Shown here: positions 1 through 9,142 of the stretch, one piece after another | Position numbering within the stretch: position 1 is the stretch's first letter | Layout of the letters: every line of letters begins with the position of its first letter | Assembly: GCF_015291625.1 (NCBI RefSeq) | Contig: NZ_CP030047.1 | Span: 8,060,001 to 8,124,000 of the forward strand | DNA from: Bradyrhizobium sp. CCBAU 53421 | GTDB taxonomy: Bacteria > Pseudomonadota > Alphaproteobacteria > Rhizobiales > Xanthobacteraceae | Length of the DNA: 64,000 nt | Direction: 5' to 3' | Translations under genes and position numbers: made by a program | The notes under the pieces: generated by a model | The model's input: only the letters and a program-made list of their open reading frames with translations | Told to the model about the DNA's origin: nothing | The model's database searches: none

Positions 1-419
1 GCGAGGGCCAAGTCAAGATCAATGGCATGGAAGTCCCTGCCCTCTCGACGCGGCGGGCCAGCACCGTGGTCGAGCTCGCCAGCGGTCAGAGCTTTGCAAT
101 CGGCGGACTGATTAGGCGCAACTTCAACAACGACATCGGCGAATTTCCTTGGCTCGGCGACGTGCCGATCCTCGGCGCGCTGTTTCGCTCCTCATCGTTT
201 CAAAAGCGAGAAACCGAACTTGTCATTATTGTCACACCTTACATCGTGCGGCCCGGATCGAACCCGAGCCGGATGAGTGCGCCGAGCGATCGCATCGCAC
301 CGCCGTCGGACGCGGGCCGCATTTTGACGAATACACTGGCGCGGCCGCCAAGAGACCACGATGCGCCCCGCACCAGTGCACCAGGATTGACGGGCAACGC
401 CGGCTTTATCATCGAATGA
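1..419 (+). CDS. rhcC2: Secretin C-terminal domain, likely RhcC2 (5' end outside window)
   Basis: C-terminal part of an outer-membrane secretin; the reading frame is open to the window edge, so the start lies upstream. Visible secretin hallmarks are GQSFAIGGLI, FPWLGDVPILGALFR and ETELVIIVTPYIVRP, which close the beta-barrel domain of T2SS/T3SS/Tad secretins. Rhizobial type III systems split the secretin into RhcC1 (N-domains) and RhcC2 (barrel), and RhcC1 is encoded at 9833 in this window, so RhcC2 is the natural reading. The sequence is also close to CpaC of Tad pili, and the next gene is CpaD-like. A polar tail of about 50 residues follows the barrel signature. Stop codon is 10 bases before the next gene, indicating one operon. 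Confidence 0.75.
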   Translation, partial: EGQVKINGMEVPALSTRRASTVVELASGQSFAIGGLIRRNFNNDIGEFPWLGDVPILGALFRSSSFQKRETELVIIVTPYIVRPGSNPSRMSAPSDRIAPPSDAGRILTNTLARPPRDHDAPRTSAPGLTGNAGFIIE

Positions 420-429
420 GGATCGTCAA

Positions 430-1095
430 ATGACTTTGCGACATCTGTGCCATTTGATCATTATGGCGACAATATTGGGTGGATGCGCAAACAGTGCTTC
501 GGTCCGATCCGAGCCAGCTGAGCAGGCAATCCAGGTGGAAAAGAAGAGCACCGTCTTGTTCTTGCAGAGCCTTCGTGGCTCTGAAAGGCATCGGCTGCGG
601 AGTTTCATTGCGCGTGCCAGTGGCGGTCGGCGAGATGCACTCCATATTGACGTCACCGGCTCACCCCGGCTGATTGCACAAGTGGCCCACGAGGCCCGTG
701 CCATGGGCATCGCCCCCTATAACATCCGCCTGGCCGCCTCCCCGATCGATCTGCCCGCCCGCTTCGGGGTCCGGATCGAGGCGATCACTTTTGAGGCCCA
801 TCCTCCGGTCTGTCCGTCGCTTTCCATCGTCGGGCCTGCAGTAAACGACAATTCATTCGATCCGACGCTTGGCTGCTCGACCAGAAACAATCTGGCGGTC
901 ATGGTCAACGATCCGCTCGACTTGCTGGACAATCGATCTGTCATGACAAGTAGTGGCGATCGCGCCGCCATTCCTGTTGCCAGTTACGGCACCTTCGCGC
1001 CGCCGAACAAGAGCAAAGAGGAAGATGGAGCGAGCAACAGGGCAACACCGGAAGCCCCCGCGGCGACGACGAGGGACGTACAGCCCCTTCGGTGA
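430..1095 (+). CDS. Outer-membrane lipoprotein, CpaD/y4xK-like
   Basis: 221-residue protein with an N-terminal hydrophobic segment ending in a lipobox (ILGGC, Cys at about residue 19), so it should be a lipoprotein. The C-terminal half has the pattern of CpaD pilus-assembly lipoproteins: a Cys (CPSLS), then LGCSTRNNLAVMVNDPLDLL. In rhizobial T3SS loci a lipoprotein gene (y4xK in strain NGR234) follows rhcC2, and this is the likely counterpart. Inference: it may act as pilotin or stabiliser for the split secretin. It follows rhcC2 by 10 bases and is therefore probably co-transcribed. Confidence 0.65.
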   Translation: MTLRHLCHLIIMATILGGCANSASVRSEPAEQAIQVEKKSTVLFLQSLRGSERHRLRSFIARASGGRRDALHIDVTGSPRLIAQVAHEARAMGIAPYNIRLAASPIDLPARFGVRIEAITFEAHPPVCPSLSIVGPAVNDNSFDPTLGCSTRNNLAVMVNDPLDLLDNRSVMTSSGDRAAIPVASYGTFAPPNKSKEEDGASNRATPEAPAATTRDVQPLR

Positions 1096-1100
1096 GGGGC
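1083..1100 (+). terminator. Short hairpin at end of the lipoprotein gene
   Basis: Six-base arms GCCCCT and AGGGGC around a six-base loop overlap the stop codon. There is no T-run, so termination is weak or factor-dependent. It lies between the + strand lipoprotein gene and the convergent rhcU. Confidence 0.3.
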
Positions 1101-1221
1101 CGGCGCCACCGTCAAGTTGATACACGGTCTTCCGTTCCGATTGAATTGGAACGCGTCCATCGATTTTCGCTCTGGCGCGTTTCTTCACGCGAACCGGGAC
1201 CCGCTTCGCCCGGAAGCACTC

Positions 1222-2259
1222 TTAGACCAGGCCGCCAGCGTAAAGTGCTTTTGCGACCGCCTCGAAATATTGCGAAGGAACTGGGTTGCCGAGCTTTGCC
1301 GTGCCGAGCAGCTGTCGCGGCAGGACGTTGTCATCCACAATCTTGAGGCCCAGCGCGCGCGCCTCGCCAAGCAGTTTGGAAGCAGTTTCGCCCTCGCCAC
1401 GGCAGACCAGGATCGGCACGCCGGTTTCGCCGCGAACATAGCGCAGCCCAACCAAGGTTTTGGAACCCCTTAGGATCAGGTTGGCGCGATGAACGCCAAG
1501 CGGAGCCTCGTTCGCGGACTCCTGGCGCAGTCGCCGGTGTTCGCGTTTCACTTGCGGATTGCCTTGCTGTTCCTTGTTCTCGCGCTTGGCCTCGGTTTCG
1601 GTCATGCGCATCTCCTGCAGGAACAGCCAGCGCTGGATCAGAAGATCAGTCAATCCGCCGACGAGAAACGCCCCGCCGGCAATCCCGGCCAGCAACTTGA
1701 CCTCGGTGAAGACCAGTCCGAGACAACCCATGCCGCAGACAGGCAAGTACACCAACGCTTTCCAGCTAGCGGTCACGGTGAAGAAAAAGCACGTCCCGAG
1801 AAGCACTACCTTGACCAGAGTCTTGCCAAGCTCGATGGCCGATCGTTTCGATGCGATCCGCGTCAAGCCCTTGATGGGGTCCAGTTTCTCAAGTTTCGGT
1901 TTGAGTGGCTCCAAAGCAAACATGAAACCGCCGTTGGCCAGAACATTAGCCAGAAGGGCAGCTGCTACGGCGGCCGCGAGTAAAGGCGCGACCGCTGCGA
2001 TCGAAAGTTCCAGTAAGCCGCTGAGCGCCTGCGGAACGGCGCTCGTGAAAGGCTGCTCCTGCAGTTTGTCGATCAGCCGAACCGTTTCATGCCACTTGTC
2101 TTCGATCGCTCCCGCTCTCCACCACAGACAGGCAAAACCGGCACAGGCGCTGACCCCGCTCACCAAATCCGAACTGCGCGCGCTCTGCCCCTTCTTGCGT
2201 GCATCGCGCAGCTTCTTGGGTGTCGGAGGAAGCTTTTTCTCCTCACTCGTGCCGCTCAT
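1222..2259 (-). CDS. rhcU: T3SS export-apparatus switch protein RhcU (SctU/YscU/FlhB family)
   Basis: 345 residues, normal length for SctU. It starts with the family signature ([19 protein letters not shown]), continues with a four-helix membrane domain, then a cytoplasmic domain containing [17 protein letters not shown]. SctU gates export and switches substrate specificity after self-cleavage at NPTH. Here the stretch aligned with NPTH reads RGSK and appears one residue short, so the canonical cleavage site is missing. The start overlaps the rhcT stop (ATGA). It is the last gene of the nolB-rhcU operon. Confidence 0.93.
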   Translation of the reverse strand: MSGTSEEKKLPPTPKKLRDARKKGQSARSSDLVSGVSACAGFACLWWRAGAIEDKWHETVRLIDKLQEQPFTSAVPQALSGLLELSIAAVAPLLAAAVAAALLANVLANGGFMFALEPLKPKLEKLDPIKGLTRIASKRSAIELGKTLVKVVLLGTCFFFTVTASWKALVYLPVCGMGCLGLVFTEVKLLAGIAGGAFLVGGLTDLLIQRWLFLQEMRMTETEAKRENKEQQGNPQVKREHRRLRQESANEAPLGVHRANLILRGSKTLVGLRYVRGETGVPILVCRGEGETASKLLGEARALGLKIVDDNVLPRQLLGTAKLGNPVPSQYFEAVAKALYAGGLV

Positions 2260-3077
2260 TTCAAGAGCTTCTTGAAATGCGCGAGCACGTTGTTCGACGT
2301 CAGGATTTCAGCTCCCGTATATTCGAGGAGATAGACGGTGTAGCTGACCATGATGACGCCGAAGGCGGCATTCTTGATCGTAGGCGAAAGATCGTTCAGC
2401 TTGAGCTGCGATGCAAAGCGGCCGAGCATCATGATCGACACGTCGATCAGCAGCAGCAGGGCCAGCACGGGCCCGGCGACCAATAGCGTCGTCAGCATGA
2501 TATGATCGAGAAGGGTGAGGCATTCCATTGCCCCTTGTGCCGTGACCGCAGGCAGGAACTGATACACGGGCCAGATCAGATAGCTGCCGTAAAGGCTGCT
2601 CACCATGGTCTGAAGGCCGCCGACCAGTACGAAGATCGTGACCGCAGTGACACCGAGAAAAAGCCCGGTTCCCGACGCCTGGCTGTGCGTTGCAGGATCT
2701 TCCGCCGCGACCTGGCTTGAGATTCCTCTCTGGGTATCGATGATGTCGCCGACTGCCTGGATGCTCCATAGGGGAATGCTGAGCAGGATGCCGAGCAGAA
2801 GGCCGACGAAGACCTCCTTCAAACCGAGCACGGTGACGCTGATCAGGCGCGTGTTCGGGTCGAGCGCCTCCAGGCCCAGCTTGATCTGCGCGAGGCACGG
2901 TAGTCCGATCGCAATCGTCAGACTGCCCCGAATCAGGCCGCTGATACGCGGCCGCGTAAAGACGGGAAGCACAAGCATGATGCCTAAGGCGCGGGCCGCG
3001 CTTAGGCCGGTTGCCGCGGCAAGTTCGATGCCGCCCTGGACGAGAGCGTGCGCATCGGTGGGTGACAGACCAGCCAT
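2256..3077 (-). CDS. rhcT: T3SS export-apparatus protein RhcT (SctT/YscT)
   Basis: 273-residue polytopic membrane protein of the SctT/FliR family, with at least six hydrophobic segments and the conserved region [20 protein letters not shown] near the N-terminus. SctT forms part of the export gate with SctR and SctS. The ATG at 3077 ([13 protein letters not shown]) is chosen because a start farther upstream would run back into rhcS, which ends at 3088. It overlaps rhcU by four bases. Confidence 0.9.
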   Translation of the reverse strand: MAGLSPTDAHALVQGGIELAAATGLSAARALGIMLVLPVFTRPRISGLIRGSLTIAIGLPCLAQIKLGLEALDPNTRLISVTVLGLKEVFVGLLLGILLSIPLWSIQAVGDIIDTQRGISSQVAAEDPATHSQASGTGLFLGVTAVTIFVLVGGLQTMVSSLYGSYLIWPVYQFLPAVTAQGAMECLTLLDHIMLTTLLVAGPVLALLLLIDVSIMMLGRFASQLKLNDLSPTIKNAAFGVIMVSYTVYLLEYTGAEILTSNNVLAHFKKLLK

Positions 3078-3087
3078 CCAAGTCCCG

Positions 3088-3363
3088 CTAGTATCGTGCG
3101 GTGAGTGCAGGAAACTCGCTGAAAATGCGCTCGGCCTGTTCGATGAGCGGAGCACTGAGCACAGGAGAGAAGCCGGCGAGTACGGCGACGACGACCAGAA
3201 GCTTCACGGTCAGGGGTAAGGTTTGATCCTGGAGCTGGGTTGCCGCCTGGATGAGGCCAATGATCAATCCCGAAATCAGAGCTGCGAGGAGCGGCGGCAG
3301 AACCCAGATCATGAAAAGCACGAGCGATTGGCTCAGGTGCATGAGGATGCTGGCTTCGTTCAT
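3088..3363 (-). CDS. rhcS: T3SS export-apparatus protein RhcS (SctS/YscS/FliQ)
   Basis: 91-residue protein with two membrane helices and the SctS/FliQ signature [23 protein letters not shown]. The start is the ATG at 3363 because a perfect Shine-Dalgarno GGAGG lies just upstream; the upstream TTG at 3369 would overlap it. It lies between rhcR and rhcT in the conserved R-S-T order of all type III systems. Confidence 0.93.
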   Translation of the reverse strand: MNEASILMHLSQSLVLFMIWVLPPLLAALISGLIIGLIQAATQLQDQTLPLTVKLLVVVAVLAGFSPVLSAPLIEQAERIFSEFPALTARY

Positions 3364-3365
3364 TG

Positions 3366-4031
3366 TCAACCTCCGGGCGTCGTGTAGCTTAGGACCAGCC
3401 CGTGCATGAGACGCGACCAGCCGTCGATGGTGACGAATAGAAAGAGCTTGAATGGAACAGATATTACTGTCGGCGATACCATCGACATCCCCATGGCCAT
3501 CAAAATCGTCGTGACGATCAGGTCGATGGTGATAAAGGGAAGATAGAGAAGAAAGCCGATTTCGAAGCCGCGCTTGAGCTCCGAGATCAGGAACGACGGC
3601 ACGAGAATCACAAAATCATCAGCCGTGGCACTGCCGCGCATCTCCTCCGACCAGACATGTTCGGTCGACGACAGGAAAAACCGGCGCTGCTCTTCATTGG
3701 TGAACTTCTTCAGATGGGCGCGCAGCGGCTCCTGTCCCTCCTTGGCGGCCGTCACCCAGTCATCGAACGTTTGGTAGCGGAGTTGCGGATCCGTCAGGCG
3801 GTTGTAGGTCTGCTCAAACACCGGCGCGCTGATGAAGACCGTCAGAATCAGTGCCGCCCCATACAGGACAATGTTGGGCGGTATCGATTGGGTTCCGAGC
3901 GCGTTGCGCACCAGGAAAAGCACAACAGAGACCTTTATGAAAGCGGTCGTTGTAACGACCGCGAAGGCGAGCAGGCCAAGGCCGACCGTGATAGCAAGAA
4001 GCGCCAGGATGCTGGGTTGAATCTCAGTCAT
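3366..4031 (-). CDS. rhcR: T3SS export-apparatus protein RhcR (SctR/YscR/FliP)
   Basis: 221-residue membrane protein matching SctR/FliP throughout, with FIKVSVVLFLVRNALGTQ near the N-terminus and LPFITIDLIVTTILMAMGM with SVPFKLFLFV toward the C-terminus. It builds the export-gate core. The ATG at 4031 (MTEIQPSILALL) overlaps the end of rhcQ by eight bases; longer in-frame extensions would lie inside rhcQ and have no family similarity. Confidence 0.93.
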   Translation of the reverse strand: MTEIQPSILALLAITVGLGLLAFAVVTTTAFIKVSVVLFLVRNALGTQSIPPNIVLYGAALILTVFISAPVFEQTYNRLTDPQLRYQTFDDWVTAAKEGQEPLRAHLKKFTNEEQRRFFLSSTEHVWSEEMRGSATADDFVILVPSFLISELKRGFEIGFLLYLPFITIDLIVTTILMAMGMSMVSPTVISVPFKLFLFVTIDGWSRLMHGLVLSYTTPGG

Positions 4032-5139
4032 TGACCGCCAACCTGCCGCGTAACCTGACGGCAAGTTCCTCGCCGATCCGCACGATATCGCCGCGGCCGA
4101 TACGCTGCCCGTTGGCAAGAATATCGACGGGGCCGTCAAGCGACCGGCCGAGTTCGAACACATGGCCTTCGTTGATGCTCCGCAAGGTTCCAATCGACAT
4201 CGGCCAGCGGCCACATTCGAATACGAGCGTGATCTCGAGACTGTCGATATCGGCCTCGGAGGGGAGCTGTTCTGCTTGGAGTTGTGTCGTCATGTATCCA
4301 CTTTTCAGGGGGTGCGATTGCGGGCGGAACGGCCCCCGCAGGACCAGCCTTTTGCCGGCGATCTCGGCAGGAGCCCACAATGTGCTCGCAGTGAGGATGA
4401 CCTGGCCTTGAGCAAGCGGAATGGCGTCCGGCAGCAGCGCATCGCCTTGCTGTGCCTGACGAACAAGGCCGATCGTGATGCGGAGCGAGCCAACCTGGCC
4501 TGCGACAATCACAGGCAGTTCGGAACGAAGCTTGGGCGTCTGTCGCGGCAATCGGCCAAGCAGTTCGCCCAACACGCTGAACGCTGGTGGAACCAGAGCG
4601 TCGAGAGACGAGAATAAAAGCAGGCGAGCCTTACTTGCGAGCTGACCATAGGCGACCTCGAATTCCAGGTATGGACCTGATTCCGCCGCTTCATCGGTGC
4701 GGAGAAGCTGCAAATTCCGCTGCATCAGTCGCTCCAGTGGAGCGAGCAACGGCTCAAGCGCCAGTTCGAGGACCAGCGAACGCGTCGGCTCGGAAGGTAA
4801 GCTCAGGCCGTTCTGTACGGTCGCAACCAGCGCTTCAGCTAGCGGGACGGGCAAGGACAGGACGAGCATTTCGCCGCCGGCGTCAAAGACGCAATCAAGC
4901 ATCGATGTCTCAGTCGGCTCGACTTGCCAGACAAGCCGATTTATACGCAGCGATAACGGCTTGTCGCCGAGACGGCTTTGCAGAGGTCCGCGGAAAACCG
5001 CGATCTCATTGAGCCAGGAGACCACAGCATGCGAGAGGATCAGCTGCGCCCTGAATGGCACCGATCTGTCGGGCCTCTGGGCCACAAGGGACGCCTGCCC
5101 CTCCCGGCATGCTGGCGCTAAGGTAGAAGTATCGGCCAT
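4024..5139 (-). CDS. rhcQ: T3SS cytoplasmic-ring (C-ring) protein RhcQ (SctQ/YscQ)
   Basis: 371 residues. The C-terminal 80 residues form the SPOA (FliN-like) domain: LEITLVFECGRWPMSIGTL, GHVFELGRSLDGPVDILANGQ and IGRGDIVRIGEELAVRL. SctQ forms the sorting platform under the injectisome with SctK (NolU), SctL (NolV) and the ATPase RhcN, all encoded just upstream. The start codon shares one base with the rhcZ stop, typical of translational coupling. Confidence 0.9.
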   Translation of the reverse strand: MADTSTLAPACREGQASLVAQRPDRSVPFRAQLILSHAVVSWLNEIAVFRGPLQSRLGDKPLSLRINRLVWQVEPTETSMLDCVFDAGGEMLVLSLPVPLAEALVATVQNGLSLPSEPTRSLVLELALEPLLAPLERLMQRNLQLLRTDEAAESGPYLEFEVAYGQLASKARLLLFSSLDALVPPAFSVLGELLGRLPRQTPKLRSELPVIVAGQVGSLRITIGLVRQAQQGDALLPDAIPLAQGQVILTASTLWAPAEIAGKRLVLRGPFRPQSHPLKSGYMTTQLQAEQLPSEADIDSLEITLVFECGRWPMSIGTLRSINEGHVFELGRSLDGPVDILANGQRIGRGDIVRIGEELAVRLRGRLAVND

Positions 5140-5654
5140 CAGGTCGGTTCGTCTCCCCTTAGGGCGGACGCGCCTCTGCAGTAGCGAAGCAATACCTCAT
5201 CATCCGCATCAATCTCCGCGGCGGCTTCAACATGAGCATTGGTGCTTTGCTCAACGTCACGCTCGATTTCTTGCCATTTGTGGCAGGCTGCCGAACGTTT
5301 GGTCCAAAGCGTCCGTGCCTCAAGGACTGCAGTCGCGGCCTGATCTTGAGCGGAGCGCGCTTCGTCAAGAATCCGCTGGGCCGCCGCGATGTCCTCTGTG
5401 AGTCGTCCGATGATGAGATGATGGCGGCGTTCGAGTTCGCTGACGGATATCGCGTTCTCCGATAACATCTTCCGATAGAGCTCGGCTTCGACCCTTGCGC
5501 GGTGCTTTTCGGCATTTGCAAGCCGCTCGCGAGCCTGTGCGACCGCATCGTCTGCGATGCGGCGCTTGGCTTCCATGTTGGACAGCTCACGAAGGGCACT
5601 CCGCTCCCTTGTGTCCTTCACCAGCCGCAATTTCGACGCATGAACACAGTTCAT
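5139..5654 (-). CDS. rhcZ: T3SS central-stalk protein, SctO/YscO-like (RhcZ)
   Basis: 171-residue highly charged helical protein, predicted to form a long coiled coil over most of its length (for example RERSALRELSNMEAKRRIAD and ARERLANAEKHRARVEAEL). Size, coiled-coil character and position directly after the ATPase gene fit the SctO/FliJ stalk that couples the ATPase to the export gate. The ATG at 5654 is chosen because it overlaps the rhcN stop as ATGA. Sequence conservation in this family is low, so the call rests on position and architecture. Confidence 0.75.
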   Translation of the reverse strand: MNCVHASKLRLVKDTRERSALRELSNMEAKRRIADDAVAQARERLANAEKHRARVEAELYRKMLSENAISVSELERRHHLIIGRLTEDIAAAQRILDEARSAQDQAATAVLEARTLWTKRSAACHKWQEIERDVEQSTNAHVEAAAEIDADDEVLLRYCRGASALRGDEPT

Positions 5655-7006
5655 GCGGTCAGGCGCGACATCCATGCCACGGTCTCCTCAAAACTGCATG
5701 CTTCGTCCTGGCCCTGGCGCAGGAACGTGCGCAACTCCTCGATCGAGGCGATCGCCCGGTCGGTCAGGGGATCGGAGCCTTGCTTGTATTCGCCGACCTT
5801 GATCAAAAACTCCGCCTCGGCGTAGCGCGAGAGCAGATCACGGAAGAAGGATGCGGCCTTGCGATGCTGAACAGACACGATGGCATCCATGACGCGGCTT
5901 CGGCTCGACAGCACATCGATTGCCGGAAAATGTTCTCGCGAGGCTAGCGCGCGCGAGAGAATGATGTGCCCGTCGAGAATGCCGCGTGATTCTTCCGCGA
6001 TTGGGTCGCCCGTCCCGTCGCCTTCGACAAGCACGGTATAGAAGGCCGTGATGGAGCCATGCTCGCCCATGCCGGCCCGCTCCAACAGGCCCGGCAGCAG
6101 CGCAAAGACGGAGGGCGGAAATCCGCGCCGAGTCGGAGGCTCTCCTGCGGCAAGGCCGATTTCGCGCATCGCGCGGCTAAAGCGCGTCAAGGAATCCATC
6201 ATCAGAACGACGCGCAGCCCTTGATCACGAAAATATTCGGCCAGCGCCGTCGCCATATGGGCGCACTGCGCCCGCTCCATGGCCGAACGATCGGAGGTCT
6301 CAACAACGACGACCGAGCGGCGGAGCGCTTCGCCAAGATGGCACTCGATGAATTCACGAACCTCTCGGCCGCGTTCGCCGATCAACGCGACAATCGTGAC
6401 GTCGGCGACTGCACCCTTGACGATCTGCGACATCAGTGTCGACTTGCCGCAACCGGCGTCTCCATAGATTCCGATCCGCTGGCCTTCTCCACATGTCAGG
6501 AGGCCATCCAGGACACGAACGCCGAGCGGAAGAGAATGTTCGATAGCGCGCCGTTTCATGGGGTTAGGCGCCTTTCCACGCAGCGGACGCACTTCGCCAG
6601 CCTTTATGAGGCCCTTACCATCGAGCGGACGACCAAAACTGTCGATCACGCGGCCGAGCAAATCGGGGCCGACCGGCACTTCCTGCATTCGCCCGGTCGT
6701 GACGACTTCCGCACGGTTGGACAAGCCGACCATGTCACCGATCGGCGTGAGCAATACTCCGTCCGGCAACAAACCGATCACCTCGGCCTCGAGGGACCAT
6801 CCGCTGCGGGGATCCTGCAAGAGGCATAGTTCTCCAACCCGGGCCTCCGGCAGGACGGCATGGAGCAGTGTACCGATCGCCCGCGTGATCCGACCGCGGA
6901 CGGCACGCGTGTCGATATGCTTAGCGGAATATCTCAAGGATGAGAGCGCGGCGTTGACGGCCCTTTCTTCAGCCGCAGCATTATGGGTCGGTCGTTGCGT
7001 GGTCAT
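5651..7006 (-). CDS. rhcN: T3SS ATPase RhcN (SctN/YscN/FliI)
   Basis: 451-residue hexameric ATPase that unfolds substrates and strips chaperones. It shows Walker A GDAGCGKSTLM, the family motif IVALIGERGREVREF, Walker B VVLMMDSLTRFSRAMRE and GEPPTRRGFPPSVFALLPGLLERAG. Length is that of the family. The start ATG overlaps the nolV stop as ATGA. Confidence 0.97.
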   Translation of the reverse strand: MTTQRPTHNAAAEERAVNAALSSLRYSAKHIDTRAVRGRITRAIGTLLHAVLPEARVGELCLLQDPRSGWSLEAEVIGLLPDGVLLTPIGDMVGLSNRAEVVTTGRMQEVPVGPDLLGRVIDSFGRPLDGKGLIKAGEVRPLRGKAPNPMKRRAIEHSLPLGVRVLDGLLTCGEGQRIGIYGDAGCGKSTLMSQIVKGAVADVTIVALIGERGREVREFIECHLGEALRRSVVVVETSDRSAMERAQCAHMATALAEYFRDQGLRVVLMMDSLTRFSRAMREIGLAAGEPPTRRGFPPSVFALLPGLLERAGMGEHGSITAFYTVLVEGDGTGDPIAEESRGILDGHIILSRALASREHFPAIDVLSSRSRVMDAIVSVQHRKAASFFRDLLSRYAEAEFLIKVGEYKQGSDPLTDRAIASIEELRTFLRQGQDEACSFEETVAWMSRLTA

Positions 7007-7626
7007 GGCTCACCTGCGTGCGAAGGCAAGCCAAACCCCAAACGGAGCGCGCGGAGTTGCGCGGCAAGTCCGAGGTCGACATTGCCAAACTCGCTCCACA
7101 AAATGCATTGGTCCGCAGCGAGCGCCGGATCCGGCTCGATCCTGACCTTGGGCCGGCCATCCTGTCCATTGTAGGCTGCGAATTCACTGGCAAGCAGATC
7201 GGCTTTTAAGGGCGATACGTGAAGGCAGACTTCCGTGTTCTTGTACTTCTGCTCGATCGCGTGACGAACACTGCGAACCAGCATCTCGCCCGGATCAAAG
7301 GCGCCAAGCAAATCGCGCACGATCTCAATGACCAGTTCGGGCAATTGCTGCTCCAGAACGGCCTTTCGCTGCGCGAGTTCACACGCAGCCTGCGCAATCA
7401 GTCGCGTCATTTCCTCTGCGCCCGCCTTGACGCCCTCGGCATGGCCGCGCCCCCGTTCCCGCTCATAAGCTTTGCGCCCCCAGCTGCGAACACGCTGCAG
7501 GTGCCGTTCGGCAGCGGCCCGCGCGTCTACGGCGTCATGCCAGATCTTGAGCTCGGCTGCCGGGATCAGGGGTCCAAGCGGGCGGATCTGCGGGGGCACA
7601 GGCAATGCTGGGACGTCGACCGTCAT
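7003..7626 (-). CDS. nolV: T3SS ATPase regulator NolV (SctL/YscL)
   Basis: 207 residues, SctL/FliH type: a variable N-terminus, a charged helical middle (RVRSWGRKAYERERGRGHAE) and a C-terminal domain with VIEIVRDLLGAFDPGEMLVRSVRHAI and a CHLHVSP-like strand. SctL anchors the ATPase to the cytoplasmic ring. The ATG at 7626 overlaps the nolU stop (ATGA) and is preferred over the upstream in-frame start, which would lie inside nolU. Confidence 0.87.
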   Translation of the reverse strand: MTVDVPALPVPPQIRPLGPLIPAAELKIWHDAVDARAAAERHLQRVRSWGRKAYERERGRGHAEGVKAGAEEMTRLIAQAACELAQRKAVLEQQLPELVIEIVRDLLGAFDPGEMLVRSVRHAIEQKYKNTEVCLHVSPLKADLLASEFAAYNGQDGRPKVRIEPDPALAADQCILWSEFGNVDLGLAAQLRALRLGFGLPSHAGEP

Positions 7627-8255
7627 ACCGGGGCAGCCTCCGCCCTCAAATGGGCCATAACCAAGGAGAGCAGCGCGCCTGCGGCGCAACGGTGCTCAGC
7701 TGCCGGATTGTCCGCGGCGGTGCCGGCGGGCAGGCGTAGAAGCACACGGCTACGGTCGAGCGCTGGAGCCTTATCGAGCCAGGCACCAAGACAGGCATGT
7801 CCATCATCTTCAATCTGTCGCGACAGGCGTTCCGGATCGGCAATAGGGGTTGTTGCGACTGCACTGGATAGATGCCGGATGGCGAAAGCATGCGCTTCTG
7901 CACCGATCATTTCGACCAAAATTGACAGATCGTGCTTTGAAACCAGCTTCAGGACGGAGCGTGCATGCCAGATACTGCCGGCGAGCAGGGCGGCGCGCCG
8001 CGGATCATGCCCGAGCAAAGGATCCTCGTTCCAACCAGCTCCGCTCACATCGACTTCGTGGCCGACCAGCAGTGCGGCCAGTCTTGGCTGCAGCCTAAAA
8101 CTCTGCTGTAGTCGGAGCAACGTGGCTGGCGACAGCAGCGGATCAAGACAGGCAGCAAGGCGGCTCGGATGGATCGAGGCAGTAAGCTCGCGCAATCGAT
8201 CGGAAGCCAGCGTGAACGAACGATTGGGTTCAGTGGGAGACATTGATAGGGACAT
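7623..8255 (-). CDS. nolU: T3SS sorting-platform protein NolU (SctK)
   Basis: 210 residues, mostly helical, in the place and size of rhizobial NolU between rhcJ and nolV. Recognisable SctK-like blocks are RLAACLDPLLSP and LQQSFRLQPRLAALLVG followed by a hydrophobic core. SctK connects the cytoplasmic ring pods to the inner-membrane ring. An alternative start four codons downstream (MSPTEPN) cannot be excluded. Confidence 0.85.
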   Translation of the reverse strand: MSLSMSPTEPNRSFTLASDRLRELTASIHPSRLAACLDPLLSPATLLRLQQSFRLQPRLAALLVGHEVDVSGAGWNEDPLLGHDPRRAALLAGSIWHARSVLKLVSKHDLSILVEMIGAEAHAFAIRHLSSAVATTPIADPERLSRQIEDDGHACLGAWLDKAPALDRSRVLLRLPAGTAADNPAAEHRCAAGALLSLVMAHLRAEAAPV

Positions 8256-8266
8256 GAACGTCCTGG

Positions 8267-9142
8267 CTATGTCGCATCAGACATGATCTTTTTACCAGCA
8301 GCCTGAACGGCGGGCACATTCGAACGCCTGCTGAACGTGATCAGTTTGCGCGATGATTGGCCGAACTGACGAAGACGCGCACCGAGCAGCACATAAGATG
8401 CAATGACGAATACGGCGCCGGCGCCACCAACCCCAAGCGCAAGCCACGGCGTTGAAGCAGATTTTGCGGATTGAGCTGAAGCGGCTGCCGGCGACGCTGG
8501 CTGCTCAAGCGGAGTTCGCTCAACCGGCACGAAGACCACAGCCACCTTGTCGTAGGACAGCCCTTCAATGCTGTTGGCTACGAGCATCTTGATCTGAGGC
8601 AACAGCGCCGAGAGCTTTGCGTTGGAGCCATGTCGGATGAAAACCGACGCTGAGGACGGGGTCCCATCTTGTCGCAACAGATCGTTTTTAGGAAGGACTA
8701 CGTGGACCCGGGCGGACAGGACGCCGTCGATATCGCTAACGGTACGCGACAATTCCTCGCTGAGGGCATAAACGTAACGGGCCCGCTCCTCGATCGGCGA
8801 GGCAACGAGGCCGGATCCCTTGAATACCTCGCCAAGATTCTTGAAAGATTGGCGCGGCAGCCCCTCAACATTCAGCAAGTCAATCGAATAGGCGAGCTGC
8901 CTTTCCTCGACCTGGATCGTGCTGGTCCCATCCTTGGCGACAACACGAGCTGCATCGACACCCTTGCCAAGTAGAAGCGCAAGCATCTCATTGGCTTCAC
9001 GCTCCTGAATCTTACTGTAGAGGTCAGCTTTGCAGCCGAGCAACGGAACAAGAAGGGGCAGAGCCAGGCAAACGCGAAGCCGTCGCCACGATCGACGGCT
9101 GCCGCTGCCCGCACTGCGCATCACCCCAGGCATCAGCCTCAT
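8267..9142 (-). CDS. rhcJ: T3SS inner-membrane ring lipoprotein RhcJ (SctJ/YscJ)
   Basis: 291 residues. An arginine-rich N-terminus is followed by a hydrophobic segment and lipobox VPLLGC, then the SctJ ring-building domain (KADLYSKIQEREANEMLALL and GLVASPIEERARYVYALSEE) and a C-terminal membrane helix at about residues 225-250 (TPWLALGVGGAGAVFVIASYVLL). The start ATG directly follows the nolB stop. It forms the inner-membrane ring with RhcD. Confidence 0.95.
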   Translation of the reverse strand: MRLMPGVMRSAGSGSRRSWRRLRVCLALPLLVPLLGCKADLYSKIQEREANEMLALLLGKGVDAARVVAKDGTSTIQVEERQLAYSIDLLNVEGLPRQSFKNLGEVFKGSGLVASPIEERARYVYALSEELSRTVSDIDGVLSARVHVVLPKNDLLRQDGTPSSASVFIRHGSNAKLSALLPQIKMLVANSIEGLSYDKVAVVFVPVERTPLEQPASPAAASAQSAKSASTPWLALGVGGAGAVFVIASYVLLGARLRQFGQSSRKLITFSRRSNVPAVQAAGKKIMSDAT

